A stretch of 32,388 bases of DNA from an uncultured Akkermansia sp. (GTDB taxonomy: Bacteria; Verrucomicrobiota; Verrucomicrobiia; Verrucomicrobiales; Akkermansiaceae). The notes beneath the pieces were generated by a model. It saw only the letters and a program-made list of their open reading frames with translations. It was not told where the DNA came from and did not search any database. The translations under genes and the position numbers were made by a program. Numbering within the stretch: position 1 is the stretch's first letter; each line of letters opens with the position of its first letter. This document shows positions 30,284 to 32,388 of the stretch, piece by piece. Location of the stretch: contig CANQYL010000013.1 of NCBI GenBank assembly GCA_947628035.1, forward strand, positions 1 through 32,388, in the 5' to 3' direction.

Positions 30284-32388
30284 TCAGAATCCCCACTGCA
30301 CCCCCACGTTCGCGCCCCACGAGGTACTGCCGCTTCGGAAATCCGCGTCGCCATTGATGAAGAGAACGGACTTCTTGCTCATCGGGATGCGCAGACCCGC
30401 CCCGAACTGAGCGCCGACACGGCCCAATTCTGCAGAGCGCACCTTAGCAGCGTAACCGGGGTTACCCAGGAAAGAGACATTGGTCTCGCCACGGTCATCG
30501 CCCATATCGATGGCAATGTTGGCTCGCAGTTCCAGCATCGAACTGAAGCCTAAAGCACGAGCCAGATTGTTAATGGAGCGCGCACCCGCTGTAAGAGTTG
30601 TCACCGTAGACTTCTGGTCATCCACATGCAGCCCGATCCCACCGGCGCCTCCCTCATTGTAGGCATCCATGGAGCTGGTCACCACCGATATGCCGACCAG
30701 CGGTTGCAAGATAGAGTCTTTCTCTTCATTGAGCGGGATATCATAAGCAAGCTCATAGGAAGCGCCCAAACTGATGCCATCCGTACTGCCGGTGGTGCGG
30801 TAGGCTCCTCCGTCCACATTCACGGTGCGGTTGAAAGAAGCGTCCGCAAAGCCGGCTACTACCCCGAAGCTGTGGTGCAGGCGCTTGTTTGTCGTGTGCA
30901 GGTACAGACTCACAAATATGTTGTCCAAGTCCCCATCAGCATGGTCGGCTGCATCGGCATCCCAATCACCATAGGAGGCAGTGAGAGATACACCGATCGC
31001 CGTTTTCTTGCTCAGTGCCATGTCGGCTCCGCAGGAAGCGCCCCAGGTGCGGTGTTCGTACCCGCTTTCATCGCCACTGCGATCCATGGAGGACATGCCG
31101 CCATTCCCCTCCACCCACATATGCGCGGTATGTGTCTTTTCAAAGGGCATCTCATAGCTCAGGGCAAAAGCGTGAGCCACTGAGGCGGCAATTTGCCGTT
31201 TGGCAGCGTCGCGCTGAGCCGCTCCGAGTGAGGGAATGACACTGCCTGCCACTGCGGCCATGGCGTGCTGGGCGGTGGGAGTTTTCCCCTCAGAGATAAG
31301 TTTGTTCACGTGGGCGACCAGTTCCCGCAGTTCCGGAGTGGCAGCGGCAGAATATGCCGCATTGTAGAGCATATCCGCACCCGCCCGGGAGTTGGAAGTA
31401 CCCGAGGCGTTTATGAAGGGATTGTCGGAAGGATCATGCTCCTTCAGGTCAGCCTTGAGAAGTACCTGAGTTTGAGTCTCCGTCTGAGCCCGGGATTCTT
31501 TGGCAGCATAGGTGGTCATCCCGTTTTCTTCCGTGCTCTTGTCGGCTTGAGAATTCTCTGCCAGTACCAGTGCTTCCACTCTCACATTCTCATAATAGAG
31601 ATCTATAATATCTTTTGTAATAGTTTCTTCCGATATCAGCTCCCAAGTCAGGCTGCTGAGCTCTCCGCTCTCTGTAACCAAGTTGCCATCCATAGTCACA
31701 CCTTGTTCACCTTGCATGAGAACGATGCTCAGACCCTCCGTGGGCGCGGGAATTTCACCGCTGAGTTGTACGGAAATACCAGCTCCGCCGGTCAGATGGA
31801 GCGTACCATTGCTGACGAGCGTAGCGTTTGCGGTCAATTGGTTCGCTTGCACATCGAACTCTGTGAGCGAGCTATTGGACAAATGCACACTTCCATCGAT
31901 GGTCACCACATCATCCTGTTTCAGTACCACAGTGCCTTGACTCTCAAATTCCTTAAAAGAACCACCATAGAGCATCACCTTGGACTTATCGTCGGAAACA
32001 TTCAGCGTGGTTTGCTCGGCTATCACGTTGGTGAAGGTCTGTTCCGTGTCGGACCCGGTGATGAGGAGTTCCTTCACTGATCCGTCAACGGTGCCGTGGA
32101 AGTCTCCTTTGTTTGTGTTATTTCCGGAAATGGTGACCGAACCTTCCTTACCTGCCTTCAGGGTGCCACCGCCACTCAGAGCCGCTAGTTGCAGATCTCC
32201 ACCGTCAACTGTGAGAACACCACTCTCGCCTATATTCATAGCGGGGCCTCCATTTCCCAGCTTCAAACCACTGCCGAGAATCAGCTCATTCTCGATAGTC
32301 ATTTCGCCGTTATGATTACTGCTGAGCAGAGTCCCGTTGTCGAGCGTTGTTTTGCCCTTCAGGGTCAGATTGTCGTTCACATCCAGCA
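30284..32388 (-). CDS. Autotransporter, C-terminal part (runs off the window)
   Basis: Partial gene: 700 codons are visible and the frame stays open to the right edge, so the start and signal peptide lie outside. The visible passenger end (about 340 residues) is built of short beta strands with GNGGPAMNIGESGVLTVDGGDLQLAALSGGGTLKAG-type turns, typical of passenger repeats. A helical linker precedes the C-terminal beta-barrel (last about 270 residues, from HMWVEGNGGMSSMD to the terminal GANVGVQWGF). The final phenylalanine is the usual outer-membrane assembly signal. It is only distantly similar to the autotransporter at 13093-19161 and has no matching GGAI repeats in the visible part. It converges on the MATE gene. 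Confidence 0.88.
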   Translation of the reverse strand, partial: LDVNDNLTLKGKTTLDNGTLLSSNHNGEMTIENELILGSGLKLGNGGPAMNIGESGVLTVDGGDLQLAALSGGGTLKAGKEGSVTISGNNTNKGDFHGTVDGSVKELLITGSDTEQTFTNVIAEQTTLNVSDDKSKVMLYGGSFKEFESQGTVVLKQDDVVTIDGSVHLSNSSLTEFDVQANQLTANATLVSNGTLHLTGGAGISVQLSGEIPAPTEGLSIVLMQGEQGVTMDGNLVTESGELSSLTWELISEETITKDIIDLYYENVRVEALVLAENSQADKSTEENGMTTYAAKESRAQTETQTQVLLKADLKEHDPSDNPFINASGTSNSRAGADMLYNAAYSAAATPELRELVAHVNKLISEGKTPTAQHAMAAVAGSVIPSLGAAQRDAAKRQIAASVAHAFALSYEMPFEKTHTAHMWVEGNGGMSSMDRSGDESGYEHRTWGASCGADMALSKKTAIGVSLTASYGDWDADAADHADGDLDNIFVSLYLHTTNKRLHHSFGVVAGFADASFNRTVNVDGGAYRTTGSTDGISLGASYELAYDIPLNEEKDSILQPLVGISVVTSSMDAYNEGGAGGIGLHVDDQKSTVTTLTAGARSINNLARALGFSSMLELRANIAIDMGDDRGETNVSFLGNPGYAAKVRSAELGRVGAQFGAGLRIPMSKKSVLFINGDADFRSGSTSWGANVGVQWGF

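Overview
The window looks like a piece of chromosome from a gut-type member of the Verrucomicrobia, probably related to Akkermansia. This is inferred from gene content: a large autotransporter with the signal-peptide style MKLHLPLPLRSALLA, chlamydia-like Pmp repeats, a fused MFS-acyltransferase, generally high GC and few Shine-Dalgarno sites. No 16S or other decisive marker is present, so the genus is a guess.

Layout. (1) 146-6756, plus strand: a complete eight-gene F-type ATP synthase operon in the order atpB-E-F-H-A-G-D-C (a, c, b, delta, alpha, gamma, beta, epsilon). It has a TTGACA promoter in front and a long stem-loop behind. (2) 7100-9748, plus: an 882-residue MFS transporter fused to a PlsC-type acyltransferase with a worn acyl-ligase-like tail. 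(3) 9757-12759, minus: holA (DNA polymerase III delta) followed by mnmG (tRNA U34 modification), converging on the acyltransferase gene. (4) 12760-13092: an AT-rich divergent control region with two inverted copies of a 31-bp promoter/operator sequence. (5) 13093-19161, plus: a 2022-residue type V autotransporter closed by a very strong intrinsic terminator. (6) 19275-27367, plus: nusA-infB-rbfA and a giant AsmA/TamB-like envelope protein, starting from a TTGACA promoter and running through an intrinsic terminator inside the leader. (7) 27397-28630: a complete IS30-family insertion sequence with terminal inverted repeats and a 15-bp target duplication, its transposase on the minus strand. (8) 28695-30185, plus: a MATE efflux transporter. 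(9) 30284-32388, minus: the C-terminal 700 residues of a second autotransporter that runs off the right edge.

How it fits together. The core is housekeeping: energy conversion, translation initiation and termination factors, tRNA modification and replication. Between these blocks lie envelope and surface genes: two autotransporters, an AsmA-like lipid or outer-membrane assembly protein, an acyltransferase for phospholipid salvage and a drug/metabolite exporter.

The most interesting part is the control region of the first autotransporter. A perfect 8-3-8 palindrome exactly fills the spacer between its -35 and -10 boxes. A near-identical inverted copy of the whole promoter lies about 160 bp upstream. 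This could be a shared operator for two divergent units, or an invertible (phase-variable) promoter in which inversion would swap TTGACA for TGTACA. The second most interesting feature is a possible attenuator in the nusA leader. No tRNA, rRNA or CRISPR array was seen.
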